From positions 4,778,501 to 4,842,500 of the forward strand of contig NC_009675.1 of the NCBI RefSeq assembly GCF_000017505.1: a DNA stretch of 64,000 bases, written 5' to 3'. Numbering within the stretch: position 1 is the stretch's first letter; each line of letters begins with the position of its first letter. The DNA comes from Anaeromyxobacter sp. Fw109-5. Lineage in GTDB: Bacteria; Myxococcota; Myxococcia; Myxococcales; Anaeromyxobacteraceae. The notes beneath the pieces are model-generated. The model did not search any database, was not told where the DNA came from, and was given only the letters and a program-made list of their open reading frames with translations. A program made the position numbers and the translations under genes. Positions 19,474-30,205 of this stretch are shown here, piece after piece.

Positions 19474-20088
19474 TCAGGCCCGCGGCGCGAGCGCGACGCG
19501 GGGCCGCGCGCCGTGGCAGCCGCAGTCGAGGCAGCCGTGCTCGGCGCAGGCACCGCAGGAGCGCACGAGCTGACGCCGCAGCGCCCGGCGGGCGCGGTGC
19601 AGCCGGACGCCGGCGTTGTTGGGCGTGATCCCGGACGCACGGGCGACGTCGGCGACCGAGCGCCCGTCCAGGTCGACCGCCCGGAGGATCTCGCCGTACT
19701 CGGGCCTGAGCGTCGAGACGAGCTCACCCACGCAGGCGCAGATCGCGTCCTCGAGCTCGACGTCGAGCGCGTCGCCCGACTCGCGCCCGTGCCGCTCGAG
19801 GGCCCGTCGCTCGGCGCCGCGCCGCCGCACCTCGTCGATCCAGGCGTTGCGCAGCACCCCATGGAACCAGGCCACGATCCCCTCGTCCTCGTCGTCCGGG
19901 ACGCCCTTCTCGATCGCGCGGGCGTAGGCGGCCTGCAGGACGTCCTCCGCCTGCTCGCGATCGCCGGCGCGGCGCGCGAGCGAGGCGAGGAAGCGGGGGC
20001 GGTGGGCGAGGAGGACGCGCTCGGCGCGCTCCGCCAGGGCGCGGTCCTCCACCTCGTCGAGCCGGGGCTCGGTCTCCTTCGGCTGCAC
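19474..20088 (-). CDS. CorE-like ECF sigma factor with Cys-rich C-terminal domain
   Basis: Encodes 204 aa from a GTG at 20088 set by a perfect AGGAGG six bases upstream. Sigma2 spans about 20-92 (QAEDVLQAAYARAI; VAWFHGVLRNAWIDEVRRR) and sigma4 about 122-175. Two features match Myxococcus CorE: a C-x-C pair in the linker (C117, C119) and a cysteine-rich tail (C178, C181, C186, C189, C191 with H184 and H192). In CorE these make the sigma factor itself the copper sensor, with no anti-sigma factor. The copper ATPase gene is divergent, and BlaI, M56 and efflux genes follow on the same strand. Copper response is inferred from the family and context; the related CorE2 responds to cadmium and zinc. 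Confidence 0.92.
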   Translation of the reverse strand: MQPKETEPRLDEVEDRALAERAERVLLAHRPRFLASLARRAGDREQAEDVLQAAYARAIEKGVPDDEDEGIVAWFHGVLRNAWIDEVRRRGAERRALERHGRESGDALDVELEDAICACVGELVSTLRPEYGEILRAVDLDGRSVADVARASGITPNNAGVRLHRARRALRRQLVRSCGACAEHGCLDCGCHGARPRVALAPRA

Positions 20089-20192
20089 CGCGGGCCTCCT
20101 CGTCCGGCCAGGGCCGCCGGAGTCCCGATCTGGTAATGGCCGTCGCGCGCTCCCGCAAACCGCCCGCCCGGCGAGGCGTGCCGCGCCGAGGT

Positions 20193-20219
20193 GTAAGGGT
20201 TCGCTCGCTGCTTCGTTAG
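20193..20219 (+). promoter_or_regulatory. Possible ECF-type promoter of the copper ATPase gene
   Basis: In the 150-base divergent gap, GTAAGG (20193-20198) and CGTTAG (20214-20219) are separated by 15 bases and lie 20 bases before the ATPase start. The CGT core is common in -10 elements of ECF sigma promoters. The match is loose and no consensus was computed. Confidence 0.25.
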
Positions 20220-20238
20220 CGTCGCGAAAGGAGCAGGA

Positions 20239-22596
<2,358 letters not shown>

Positions 22597-22629
22597 CTCC
22601 GCCGGGGCGCGCGTCGCGCGGCGGCCGGT

Positions 22630-23199
22630 TCAGCGCCTCACCAGCACCGCCGAGCGGCTGCGCCACACCTCCGGCCGGGCGGCCAGGACGAGCCCGGCGC
22701 CGGCCGCCACCTCGAGCTCGCCCTCGAAGTCGCTCCCGGAGACGTGGCCGCTGGGCTCGGCGAGGAGGAGCCTGCCTCCAGGCTTCAGCGCGGCGGCGGC
22801 CTCCGCGAAGAAGCGCGCCGGGCTCGGCAGCTCGTGCACCACCGCGAAGGCGACGACCACGTCGACCTTGCCGGCGAGATCCGTCGCGCCGAGCGACTCC
22901 CGCTCGGCGAGCCGCACCTCGATGCGCTCGGCGACCCCGGCCCGGCGCGCGCGGCGGCGGAGCGCCTCCGCCATCCTGGGCTGGAGCTCGACGGCGACGA
23001 CCCGGCCGCCAGGGCCGACGAGCCGCGCGAGGTCCAGCGTGAAGAAGCCCATGCCCGGGCCGGGCTCGAGCACGGTCATGCCCTCGGCCACGTGAGGCCC
23101 GAGCAGCGTCGTCGGGTTCTGGACGAGCCGCCGCAGCGGGCTCACCAGCAGATAACCGAGCCACCAGGGGCAGACGCGATGGGCCATGCCGCTGCGCAT
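22630..23199 (-). CDS. Class I SAM-dependent methyltransferase
   Basis: About 189 aa from the ATG at 23199; a second in-frame ATG at 23187 is equally possible. The Rossmann fold is clear: motif I VLEPGPGMGFFTLDLA, acidic end of strand 2 in VVAVELQPRM, motif IV KVDVVVAFAVVHELP, and LKPGGRLLLAEP after strand 5. The N-terminal CPWWLGYLLVSPLRRLVQNP segment resembles small UbiE/Menaquinone-type methyltransferases of Myxococcota and Deltaproteobacteria. The substrate is unknown. It lies tail to tail with the copper ATPase, 33 bases away, with no evidence of a functional link. Confidence 0.87.
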   Translation of the reverse strand: MRSGMAHRVCPWWLGYLLVSPLRRLVQNPTTLLGPHVAEGMTVLEPGPGMGFFTLDLARLVGPGGRVVAVELQPRMAEALRRRARRAGVAERIEVRLAERESLGATDLAGKVDVVVAFAVVHELPSPARFFAEAAAALKPGGRLLLAEPSGHVSGSDFEGELEVAAGAGLVLAARPEVWRSRSAVLVRR

Positions 23200-23491
23200 C
23201 TCCCGGCGCCACGGACCAGGGAAGCGAGATCCTGGGGGTGCCCCAGGTGTCGCTGGGTGCGACCCCGCAACGGCTGCGGCGCGTGCGGCTCGTGGAGGCG
23301 CGCTGGTCCGAGACCCCGTCGCAGCGCTGGCGCCGATCACGGACGGTGATCCGGCGACCCGCTCGGATCGGCTGCGGCACGGCGCCGCGCCGCGAGGGGA
23401 GCGGGGGCGGCGGCAGGACCTCCCGACTTGCGCCTCTTCCAGCGCTTTTATTGATCTCGCGCACGAACACTGGGCGACGGGCCGTCCCGTC

Positions 23492-23532
23492 TTGACCGCG
23501 ATCAAGCAGAACGCACTCTCGGTCCGTGGAAT
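23492..23532 (+). promoter_or_regulatory. FNR-type box and -10 element upstream of the feo operon
   Basis: TTGAC-CGCG-ATCAA (23492-23505) matches the FNR/DNR box TTGAT-N4-ATCAA at nine of ten half-site positions. A -10-like TGGAAT lies at 23527-23532. A start site at about 23540 would put the box centre at -41.5, the class II activator geometry. The promoter would transcribe the outer-membrane protein and feo genes (first start codon 23639). E. coli feoABC is known to be activated by FNR under anaerobiosis. The rest of the 439-base divergent gap (23200-23638) shows nothing else I can name. Confidence 0.52.
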
Positions 23533-23638
23533 GCTCGCGTTGAGACCGAGTATCGTCCGGTTCGAAGTTGAGAACGACTCGCAAGTTCGCCGCTCGTAGA
23601 AGTTTGCCGCCCCCACCAGTCCCGCAGGAGCAGTGCAC

Positions 23639-24490
23639 ATGAGCAATCGCCTTCGCGCCCTGGCGTTCGCCGCCGTAGTCCTCCTCTCCCCCGCCGCGCG
23701 CGCCTCCGAGCTGGACGACGGCCCGATCGTCCCTCCCGCAGGCCCCGACCACGGCAAGATGGCCACCGAGGAGGCGACGCCCGTCGGCGCCGGCGCGGTC
23801 GAGGTCGAGACCGCCTACAGCCCGAAGTTCGCCAACCGGGGATCCGGCGGCTTCGACCGCTCCGCCGACGGCCACACCCACGCGTCCTCGCTGGCCTTCT
23901 TCTACGGCGTGAACGAGCACCTCGACGTGAAGGTGGGCAGCGGGTTCGCGAACACCGTCGACCGCTCCGACCCGACCGGCCCCGCGCGCGGCGCCGGCGC
24001 CACCGACCTCGTGCTCGGGACGCGCTGGCGCTTCCTCGCCGACGTCGAGCGCGCCCTCGACCTGACCCTCGCGACCACCGTCGTCGCCCCCACGGGGCTC
24101 GAGGAGGCGGAGGACGCCCTCGGCCTGACGCAGGGCTACTGGAGCCTGCGCAACGCCCTCGTCGCCTCCAAGGACTGGGGCCGCAAGACCGCCAACGCGG
24201 AGCTCGCCGTCACGGTGCCCATGGGCGGAGGCGCCGGCGACCTCGTGGGCGGCGCCAGCGCGAACGTCGCGTTCGGCTACGCCGTCGTCCCCTGGTTCCA
24301 GCCCATCGCCGAGGTGAACTACGAGGCGGCGCGCGACGTCACCACCCAGCAGCGGCTCGCGCTCACCGCGGGCCTGAACATGACCGCGCGGAGCGGCACC
24401 CGGCTGCTGGTCGGGGTCCAGCAGGCGGTCTGGGGACGCGACGTCGGGCAGGACACCACCGCGCTCGCCGCGTTCAAGGTCGCCTTCTAG
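23639..24490 (+). CDS. Outer-membrane beta-barrel protein of the feo operon
   Basis: Encodes 283 aa with a Sec signal peptide (LRALAFAAVVLLSPAARAS) and then alternating strands: AGAVEVETAYSPKF, LAFFYGVNEHLDVKVGSGF, LVLGTRWRFL, LDLTLATTVVAPTG, ANAELAVTVPM, ASANVAFGYAVVPWFQPIAEVNYE, RLLVGVQQAVWG, ending in a C-terminal aromatic residue (AFKVAF) as outer-membrane proteins do. This is the pattern of the small transporter-like barrel family. An AGGAG site sits nine bases before the ATG; a GTG two codons earlier is too close to that site. It starts the feo cluster, 17 bases before the first feoA, so a role in metal passage across the outer membrane is plausible but unproven. Confidence 0.85.
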   Translation: MSNRLRALAFAAVVLLSPAARASELDDGPIVPPAGPDHGKMATEEATPVGAGAVEVETAYSPKFANRGSGGFDRSADGHTHASSLAFFYGVNEHLDVKVGSGFANTVDRSDPTGPARGAGATDLVLGTRWRFLADVERALDLTLATTVVAPTGLEEAEDALGLTQGYWSLRNALVASKDWGRKTANAELAVTVPMGGGAGDLVGGASANVAFGYAVVPWFQPIAEVNYEAARDVTTQQRLALTAGLNMTARSGTRLLVGVQQAVWGRDVGQDTTALAAFKVAF

Positions 24491-24507
24491 GCAGGGAGCG
24501 CGCCGCC

Positions 24508-24735
24508 ATGATGCCGCTCGGACTGCTGGGCGAGGGAGAGGCCGGAGAGATCGTGGGGGTGGCCGCGGCCGCCCCGGGGAGCTGCGCGTCGCGGGCGGAG
24601 GACATGGGCCTCCGCGTCGGCAAGCGCGTGCAGATGCTGTCCAACGGCGCCGGCCCGGTGCTGGTGAAGGTCGACGAGTCGCGCATCGCGATCGATCGCG
24701 GCGTCGCCATGAAGATCAAGGTCACGAGGTCATGA
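24508..24735 (+). CDS. feoA: FeoA domain protein (first copy)
   Basis: Encodes 75 aa, one SH3-like FeoA domain: LGEGEAGEIVGV, SRAEDMGLRVGKRVQML, VLVKVDESRIAIDRGVAMKIKV. FeoA is a small cytosolic partner of the FeoB iron(II) transporter. Compared with the second copy it lacks the basic MKRRL segment before the D-M-G-L turn (CASRAEDMGL here), so the two have probably diverged in role. Its stop overlaps the next feoA start by four bases. Confidence 0.9.
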   Translation: MMPLGLLGEGEAGEIVGVAAAAPGSCASRAEDMGLRVGKRVQMLSNGAGPVLVKVDESRIAIDRGVAMKIKVTRS

Positions 24736-24965
24736 GCACGAACCTGGCGAAGCTCGCCCCCGGCGAGACGGGGCGCATCACGGCGATCGGGGCCATCGGG
24801 CCCATGAAGCGGCGGCTCATGGACATGGGCCTGCTGCCCGGCGCGGAGGTGCGGGTGGAGAAGGTGGCGCCGCTCGGCGATCCCATCGAGGTGCGGATCC
24901 GCAGCTATCACCTCTCGCTTCGCAAGAACGAGGCGGAGGGGATCGCGGTGGAGGTGACGCCGTGA
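24732..24965 (+). CDS. feoA: FeoA domain protein (second copy)
   Basis: Encodes 77 aa and is the more canonical copy: LAPGETGRITAI, the MKRRLMDMGLLPGAEV core, and IEVRIRSYHLSLRKNEAEGIAVEV with the last two strands. It overlaps both neighbours by four bases (ATGA, GTGA), so feoA-feoA-feoB should be translated in a coupled way. FeoA is thought to bind FeoB and influence GTP-dependent Fe(II) uptake. Confidence 0.92.
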   Translation: MSTNLAKLAPGETGRITAIGAIGPMKRRLMDMGLLPGAEVRVEKVAPLGDPIEVRIRSYHLSLRKNEAEGIAVEVTP

Positions 24966-27178
24966 CCGCCGCGCCCAAGCTCACCGCGGCGCCCTCGGCG
25001 CCCCCCGACGCGGCGCGGCCCCTCACCGTGGCGGTGGCGGGCAACCCGAACTCCGGCAAGTCCACGCTCATCAACGCCATCGCCGGCAGCCGCCTGCACG
25101 TCGGCAACTGGCCGGGGGTGACCGTCGAGAAGAAGGAGGCCTCGCTGGAGCACGGCGGGCGCCGCATCCGGCTCGTCGACCTGCCCGGCACCTACTCCCT
25201 CTCCCCCTACTCGCAGGAGGAGATCGTCGCGCGCGACTACCTCGCGCACGAGCGCCCCGACGTGATCGTCAACGTGGTGGACGCCACCAACCTGGAGCGG
25301 AACCTGTACCTCACGGTGCAGCTCCTGGAGCTCGGCATCCCGGTGGTGATGGCGCTCAACATCTACGACGAGGCGGAGGCGAAGGGCTACCGCATCGACG
25401 TGCGCGGGCTGGAGGCGCGCCTCGGCCTGCGCGTCGTCCCGACCTCGGCGACGAAGAAGACGGGGCTCGCGGAGCTGCTCGGGACGGTGGTGTCCACCGC
25501 GGATCGCCGCCAGGTGCGCACCCTCGTCCCCCTCTCGTACGGCCCCGACCTCGACGGCGCCGCCGCCGCGGTCGCCCGCGCGCTCGCGGAGCGCCACCCG
25601 GCGCTCGCGGAGCGCTTCCCGGCGCGCTGGCTCGCGCTGAAGCTCATCGAGGGCGACGCGCGGGTGCTGGAGGAGACGGGCCTCGACCGGCCCGCGCTCG
25701 TGACGGCGCCGCTCGAGCACCTCGTCACCGCGCACGGCGACGACGTCGAGGCGATCCTCGCCGAGGCGCGCTACGGGCTCGCCGCCGGGCTCACCCGCGA
25801 GGTGCTGGAGAAGCCGCGGCTGCAGCGCACCGAGCTCACCGAGCGGATCGACAGGATCGTCCTGAACCGCTTCCTCGGCATCCCCATCTTCCTCGCCGCG
25901 ATGTGGCTCGTCTTCAAGCTCACCTTCGATCTCTCCGCGCCCTTCGGCGACTGGATCGACGCGATGGCGAACGGCCCGTTCAAGCGCTGGGCGGCCGCGC
26001 TCCTCGGCACGGTGGGCGCGCCCGACTGGACGGTGTCGCTCGTCAACGACGGCATCATCGCCGGGGTCGGCTTCGTCCTCGTCTTCGTCCCCGTCATCTT
26101 CGCGATGATGTTCTTCATCACCTTCCTGGAGGGGTCGGGCTACATGGCCCGCGCCGCCTTCGTGATGGACAAGGCGATGCACGCCATGGGGCTGCACGGC
26201 AAGTCGTTCATCCCCATGGTGCTCGGCTTCGGCTGCAACGTCCCGGGCGTCTACGCCACCCGCACCCTGGAGAGCGGGCGCGACCGGATCCTCACGGCGC
26301 TCCTCATCCCGCTCATGTCCTGCGGCGCGCGCCTCCCGGTGTACGTGCTCTTCGTCGGCGTGTTCTTCCCGGATCGGCCGGGCACGGTGATCTGGTCGCT
26401 CTACGTCATCGGCATCGTGCTCGCCATCGCCATGGGCGTGGTCTTCAAGAGGACGCTGTTCCGCGGCGAGGCGCCCGCCTTCATCATGGAGCTGCCGCCC
26501 TACCGCATGCCGTCGATGCGCAGCGTGTGCCTGCACACCTGGGAGAAGGGGAAGCACTTCCTCTACAAGGCCGGCACCTACATCCTCGCGGTCTCGGTCA
26601 TCGTCTGGTTCATGCTGAACCTGCCCTGGGGCGTGGCGGACAAGAAGGACTCGTACCTCGGCAAGGCCGGCCAGGTGATGGCGCCCGCGCTCGCGCCGCT
26701 CGGGTTCGGGACCTGGGAGGCGGCCTCCTCCCTCATCACCGGCGTCATCGCGAAGGAGATCGTCGTGGGGACCATGGCCGAGATCTACGCGCCGGAGCCC
26801 GCCGCCGCGGAGGAGGCGCAGCCCACGCTCGGCGAGGACGTGCGCGAGATCGGCGTCTCGTTCTTCGAGGCGGCGCGCCAGTCGCTCGGCAACGTGGTGT
26901 CGACGCTCGGCGTGACGGCGATCTCGATCGAGGACGCCGACGAGGCGCCCTCCCCGCTCAAGGCCGCGGTCCGCACCGGGTTCACGCCGCTCACCGCCCT
27001 CGGCTTCATGGTGTTCGTGCTGCTCTACATGCCGTGCGTGGTGGTCGCCATCGCCATGCGGCAGGAGTTCGGCGGCTGGAAGTGGTTCGGGGTGGCGTTC
27101 GCCTACCAGACCGCGCTCGCCTGGGGCATGGCGCTGCTCATCTACCAGGGCGGCCGGCTGCTCGGCCTGGGGGCCTGA
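24962..27178 (+). CDS. feoB: Ferrous iron transporter FeoB
   Basis: Encodes 738 aa starting at a GTG overlapping the feoA stop. The N-terminal G domain has G1 AGNPNSGKST (26-35), the switch segment GNWPGVTVEKKEA, G3 DLPGTYSL and NVVDATNLERN, followed by the helical GDI-like region. The membrane domain contains two Gate regions: GSGYMARAAFVMDKAMHAMGLHGKSFIP and later YMPCVVVAIAMRQE, with GFGCNVPGVYATR carrying the conserved cysteine. It imports Fe(II) across the inner membrane and would matter most without oxygen, consistent with the upstream FNR-like promoter. Confidence 0.97.
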   Translation: MTAAPKLTAAPSAPPDAARPLTVAVAGNPNSGKSTLINAIAGSRLHVGNWPGVTVEKKEASLEHGGRRIRLVDLPGTYSLSPYSQEEIVARDYLAHERPDVIVNVVDATNLERNLYLTVQLLELGIPVVMALNIYDEAEAKGYRIDVRGLEARLGLRVVPTSATKKTGLAELLGTVVSTADRRQVRTLVPLSYGPDLDGAAAAVARALAERHPALAERFPARWLALKLIEGDARVLEETGLDRPALVTAPLEHLVTAHGDDVEAILAEARYGLAAGLTREVLEKPRLQRTELTERIDRIVLNRFLGIPIFLAAMWLVFKLTFDLSAPFGDWIDAMANGPFKRWAAALLGTVGAPDWTVSLVNDGIIAGVGFVLVFVPVIFAMMFFITFLEGSGYMARAAFVMDKAMHAMGLHGKSFIPMVLGFGCNVPGVYATRTLESGRDRILTALLIPLMSCGARLPVYVLFVGVFFPDRPGTVIWSLYVIGIVLAIAMGVVFKRTLFRGEAPAFIMELPPYRMPSMRSVCLHTWEKGKHFLYKAGTYILAVSVIVWFMLNLPWGVADKKDSYLGKAGQVMAPALAPLGFGTWEAASSLITGVIAKEIVVGTMAEIYAPEPAAAEEAQPTLGEDVREIGVSFFEAARQSLGNVVSTLGVTAISIEDADEAPSPLKAAVRTGFTPLTALGFMVFVLLYMPCVVVAIAMRQEFGGWKWFGVAFAYQTALAWGMALLIYQGGRLLGLGA

Positions 27179-27180
27179 CG

Positions 27181-27399
27181 GTGGGGCTCGCCGACGCCGT
27201 CATCGCCGCGCTCGTGCTCGCGGGCGCAGCCTTCCTGCTGTACCGCTCGCTCTTCAAGGGGAAGGGCCCCTGCCACGGCTGCAGCTCCGGTGGCTGCGGC
27301 GCGCGCGCGCCTGCCCCCGCCCCGCTCGTGCGGCTCGGCTCGCAACCGCGGGCCGGCGGCGAGCAGGGGAACCCGCCGCCGGCCTGTCACCGACCGTGA
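27181..27399 (+). CDS. FeoB-associated Cys-rich membrane protein
   Basis: Encodes 72 aa from a GTG two bases after the feoB stop. One transmembrane helix (AVIAALVLAGAAFLLYRSLF) is followed by the cysteine cluster G-P-C-H-G-C-S-S-G-G-C-G, the signature of the small Cys-rich proteins found downstream of feoB. A Pro/Gly-rich tail of about 30 residues with one more cysteine is less conserved, so the natural stop may differ. It probably sits in the inner membrane beside FeoB; its function is not established. Confidence 0.8.
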   Translation: MGLADAVIAALVLAGAAFLLYRSLFKGKGPCHGCSSGGCGARAPAPAPLVRLGSQPRAGGEQGNPPPACHRP

Positions 27400-27536
27400 T
27401 CCGCGCCAACGAGAGCGCTGTACGGGACGGCGCGTGAGCCCCGAGCAACGCGAGGGGCGCAGCCCCCCGTCAGATCATGCCTGAACCCTGGCGCGATTCG
27501 AGACAGCGAAGCTGATCTCGGATCGCGAACCATGGC

Positions 27537-28472
27537 TCAGGCCTGGCCAGCGGCGACCAGGATCCAGCGCAGCGCCAGCCCGCCCGCGAGCACCAGCGCG
27601 GGCGCGACCCGGGTGGCGCCGAGGTGCAGCCGCGCCTCGAGCGTCTCGAGCAGGAGCGGCACGGCGAGCCCGGCGATGACGACGAGGCTCCAGAACTCGG
27701 CCGTGAAGGCCCCGCCGAGCACGAGCCCGGCGGCGGCCTGCCCGGTCGCACCGCTCGTCGAGAGCCCGACGAGGAAGAGGACGAGCAGCGCCGCCTCGAC
27801 CGCGATGGCCGCCCGATCCCAGCGGGTCACGAGCTCGCGCTCCTCGGCGTCGAGGCCGAAGAGGAGCAGGAAGGCCGCGCCGGTGGAGAGGCCGGACACG
27901 AGGAACAGCGGCCCGAGGAGCGAGGAGCTCCAGAGGGCGCGCGCACCGAGGGTGGAGAGCAGGATGCCGGTGTACACGCCGAGCGCGACGCCCATCCACA
28001 GGTTGGCCTGGAGCAGCGCCGGGGCGTGGCGCCGCCCGACGGCGCCCGCGGCGCGGACCAGGCCGCCGAGGCGAACCCGGCCGGCGAGCGCCACGACGCG
28101 CTCCGCCTGCGCCTCGCCGAGCCCGGCGAGCGCGACGAGCAGGCTCACCGGGTAGACGAGCACGAGGATCCAGGCGCCCCACGACATGGGCGAGGTCCAG
28201 CGGAACGCGAGGTAGAAGCGCCACACGTGCGCCTTGTGGGCGAGGTCGAGGAAGAGCGCCCCCATCCCGATCGACACGAGCACCGGCGCGGCGAAGGCGA
28301 GCCAGCGCGCGGCGCCGGAGCGCTCCTCCCGCCTGAGCGCGAGGAGCGAGGTGACGATCATGAGCCCCGCGGCCATGCCGCCGAGGAACAGGTAGACGGG
28401 GATCTCCCAGCCCCAGACGTGAAGCTGCGGATCGATGAGCCGGCTGTGCCGCGCGAGATCGAGCTCGGTCAT
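27537..28472 (-). CDS. NrfD/PsrC-type membrane anchor of the sulfur reductase
   Basis: Encodes 311 aa with eight or nine hydrophobic helices, beginning LHVWGWEIPVYLFLGGMAAGLMI, the NrfD/PsrC hallmark, followed by FLDLAHKAHVWRFYLAFRWTSPMSWGAW, which holds the quinol-site region of PsrC. These proteins exchange electrons with the quinone pool without heme. It is the last gene of the sulfur operon, 19 bases after the YeeE-rhodanese gene. It would hold the periplasmic molybdopterin and ferredoxin subunits (30206-32976) on the membrane, although two transporter genes separate it from them. Confidence 0.93.
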   Translation of the reverse strand: MTELDLARHSRLIDPQLHVWGWEIPVYLFLGGMAAGLMIVTSLLALRREERSGAARWLAFAAPVLVSIGMGALFLDLAHKAHVWRFYLAFRWTSPMSWGAWILVLVYPVSLLVALAGLGEAQAERVVALAGRVRLGGLVRAAGAVGRRHAPALLQANLWMGVALGVYTGILLSTLGARALWSSSLLGPLFLVSGLSTGAAFLLLFGLDAEERELVTRWDRAAIAVEAALLVLFLVGLSTSGATGQAAAGLVLGGAFTAEFWSLVVIAGLAVPLLLETLEARLHLGATRVAPALVLAGGLALRWILVAAGQA

Positions 28473-28491
28473 GGTGGTCTCCCGTTCGTGG

Positions 28492-29697
28492 CTACCCGCT
28501 GCAGCCGCCGCCGCCGGCCTTGCGCCCGCCCGGCGCGGCGACGGTGGGCGTGGGGGGCGGAGGCGCGGACTTCATGCCGGTCATCGCCGCGTGGATCCCG
28601 GCGCGGAGGCGGTACGCCTCGAGCTCCGCCGCCGGCGCCCCGGGGGCGGGCGGGGCCGTGGGAACGAGCGCGAGCTGCTGCCACGCCGCCCACCCGCCCT
28701 CGAGCACGTACACGCGGCCGGCGTACGCCGCCGCGGCCGGCGGCGTCGCGGCGAGGGGGGCGTCGGCGACGAGCACGAGATCGCGCGCGGCCGGGGCCTC
28801 GGCGAGGCCGAGCTCGCCGAGCTTCTCGGCGGGCACGCACTCGGCGCCGGGGATCCGCTTCGCCGAGCAGGCCTCGAGCGAGCGCAGATCGAGGATGCGG
28901 AGCTTCCACGGCTCGTCGAACACGCGGCGCGCGAGGGCGAGCGGCGCGACGGCCGTCGCCTCGCGGCCCACCTCTCGCGCCCCCGTGGGCGTCGCGAGGC
29001 CGACGAGGCCCACGGCCGCCGCGGCGGCGAGGCCCGCGAAGACGAAGCGGCCGGCCCGCCCGGCCGGCGTCGGCACCGCGTGCGGATCGGTGCGGCCGGA
29101 CAGGACGCGCTCGAGCTTCTCCGCGCCCACGAAGCAGCCGACGGCCATGGCGGTGACGCCGAGCGCGACCACGTACGGGCCGGAGCTCGCCGGCAGGTGG
29201 AACAGCTCCCAGAGGTAGAAGTTGCCGAGGGCGCCGGCGTTGTGGAAGGCCGCGAAGCCGGGCCGCCACTCCAGCTCGGCCCAGATCACCTGCCCGACGA
29301 TGACGCCGAGCACGGTCATGAGCCCGTCCACCTTGCCGGAGGCCATCGCCACGAACGACGTGCCGGGGCAGTAGCCCGAGACGATGAAGCCGGCGCCGAG
29401 CAGGAAGCCGCCCGCGATCATCGGCACGAGGAAGGTGCCGCTCGTCGCGTGATCGGCGAGCGCGCGGAAGTCGGCGAGCCCGAGCGCGGAGGCGAGCACG
29501 ACCCCGAGCATCGCCGTCACGATCGCGCTGAACATGACCTTGAAGACGGTCATGTCGTGCCCGTAGAACTGGGCGGCGAGCTTGTTGGCCCGCCCGAAGC
29601 CGGCGCGCTCGAGCACGAACCCGAACCCGAAGCCGATGAGGACGGCGAGCACGAGCCCGAGCTCGTGCGCCGGGAGGACGGGGAAGGTCATCGCCAC
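28492..29697 (-). CDS. YeeE/YedE sulfur transporter fused to a rhodanese-like domain
   Basis: Encodes 401 aa. Residues 1 to about 235 are a YeeE/YedE (TsuA-like) membrane domain with GFGFGFVLERAGFG and the conserved cysteine in GYCPGTSFVAMASGKVDG, which in thiosulfate transporters lines the substrate path. After a membrane helix near 215-235 comes a rhodanese-like fold (residues about 260-350: LRILDLRSLEACSAKRIPGAECVP...VYVLEGGWAAWQQL). The usual rhodanese cysteine loop is not obvious, the equivalent position reading LVADAPLAAT, so the domain may be non-catalytic. The tail ends in GGGGCSG. It overlaps the shorter YeeE gene by ten bases. Confidence 0.91.
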   Translation of the reverse strand: MAMTFPVLPAHELGLVLAVLIGFGFGFVLERAGFGRANKLAAQFYGHDMTVFKVMFSAIVTAMLGVVLASALGLADFRALADHATSGTFLVPMIAGGFLLGAGFIVSGYCPGTSFVAMASGKVDGLMTVLGVIVGQVIWAELEWRPGFAAFHNAGALGNFYLWELFHLPASSGPYVVALGVTAMAVGCFVGAEKLERVLSGRTDPHAVPTPAGRAGRFVFAGLAAAAAVGLVGLATPTGAREVGREATAVAPLALARRVFDEPWKLRILDLRSLEACSAKRIPGAECVPAEKLGELGLAEAPAARDLVLVADAPLAATPPAAAAYAGRVYVLEGGWAAWQQLALVPTAPPAPGAPAAELEAYRLRAGIHAAMTGMKSAPPPPTPTVAAPGGRKAGGGGCSG

Positions 29698-30197
29698 TGC
29701 CTCCTCAGGAACCAGGCGAGCGCGTAGCCGCCGCCGAACACCGAGAACATGAAGGCCCAGGCGCCCACCGAGAGGAGCGCGCCGCCCGAGAGCGCCTGGC
29801 CCGAGGTGCAGCCGCGCGTCATCTTGGCCGCGGCGCCCATGAGCACCCCGCCCGCGAGGGCGAGCGCGAGGCGCGCCCCCTTGCCGATGCGCGGGCCGCG
29901 CAGCACCTCGGCGCCGAGCCGGCCGGAGGTGTACGCGGCGACCACCCCGCCGAGCAGCGCGCCGAGGATCTCGAAGACGAGCCAGGTGACGTGGCCGCTC
30001 GCCGCGGCGCGCGCGAGCGGCGGCGTGCTCGCGACGTGGTCCGGCGCGAAGAGGCCGATCGCCGCGATGCCGGCGCGGAGCGACGCGCCCGAGGCGCCGA
30101 GCCCGCTGCCCATCACCAGGAACGAGGTGAAGAGCACGAGCCCGAGCGCGACGCCGGCGAGGTACGGGTTCCAGAACTTGTCGGGGTTCCGTTCCAT
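29688..30197 (-). CDS. YeeE/YedE family sulfur transporter, half-size
   Basis: Encodes 169 aa, the shorter of two adjacent YeeE/YedE genes. It carries the second conserved cysteine motif (MTRGCTSGQALSGGALLSVGAWAF) and four to five membrane helices. Pairs of half-size YeeE/YedE proteins occur widely and are thought to assemble one sulfur-species channel; this copy with the larger downstream copy fits that. It lies between the ferredoxin gene (eight-base gap) and the YeeE-rhodanese gene (ten-base overlap), firmly inside the operon. Confidence 0.92.
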   Translation of the reverse strand: MERNPDKFWNPYLAGVALGLVLFTSFLVMGSGLGASGASLRAGIAAIGLFAPDHVASTPPLARAAASGHVTWLVFEILGALLGGVVAAYTSGRLGAEVLRGPRIGKGARLALALAGGVLMGAAAKMTRGCTSGQALSGGALLSVGAWAFMFSVFGGGYALAWFLRRQWR

Positions 30198-30205
30198 GCA
30201 GGCTC

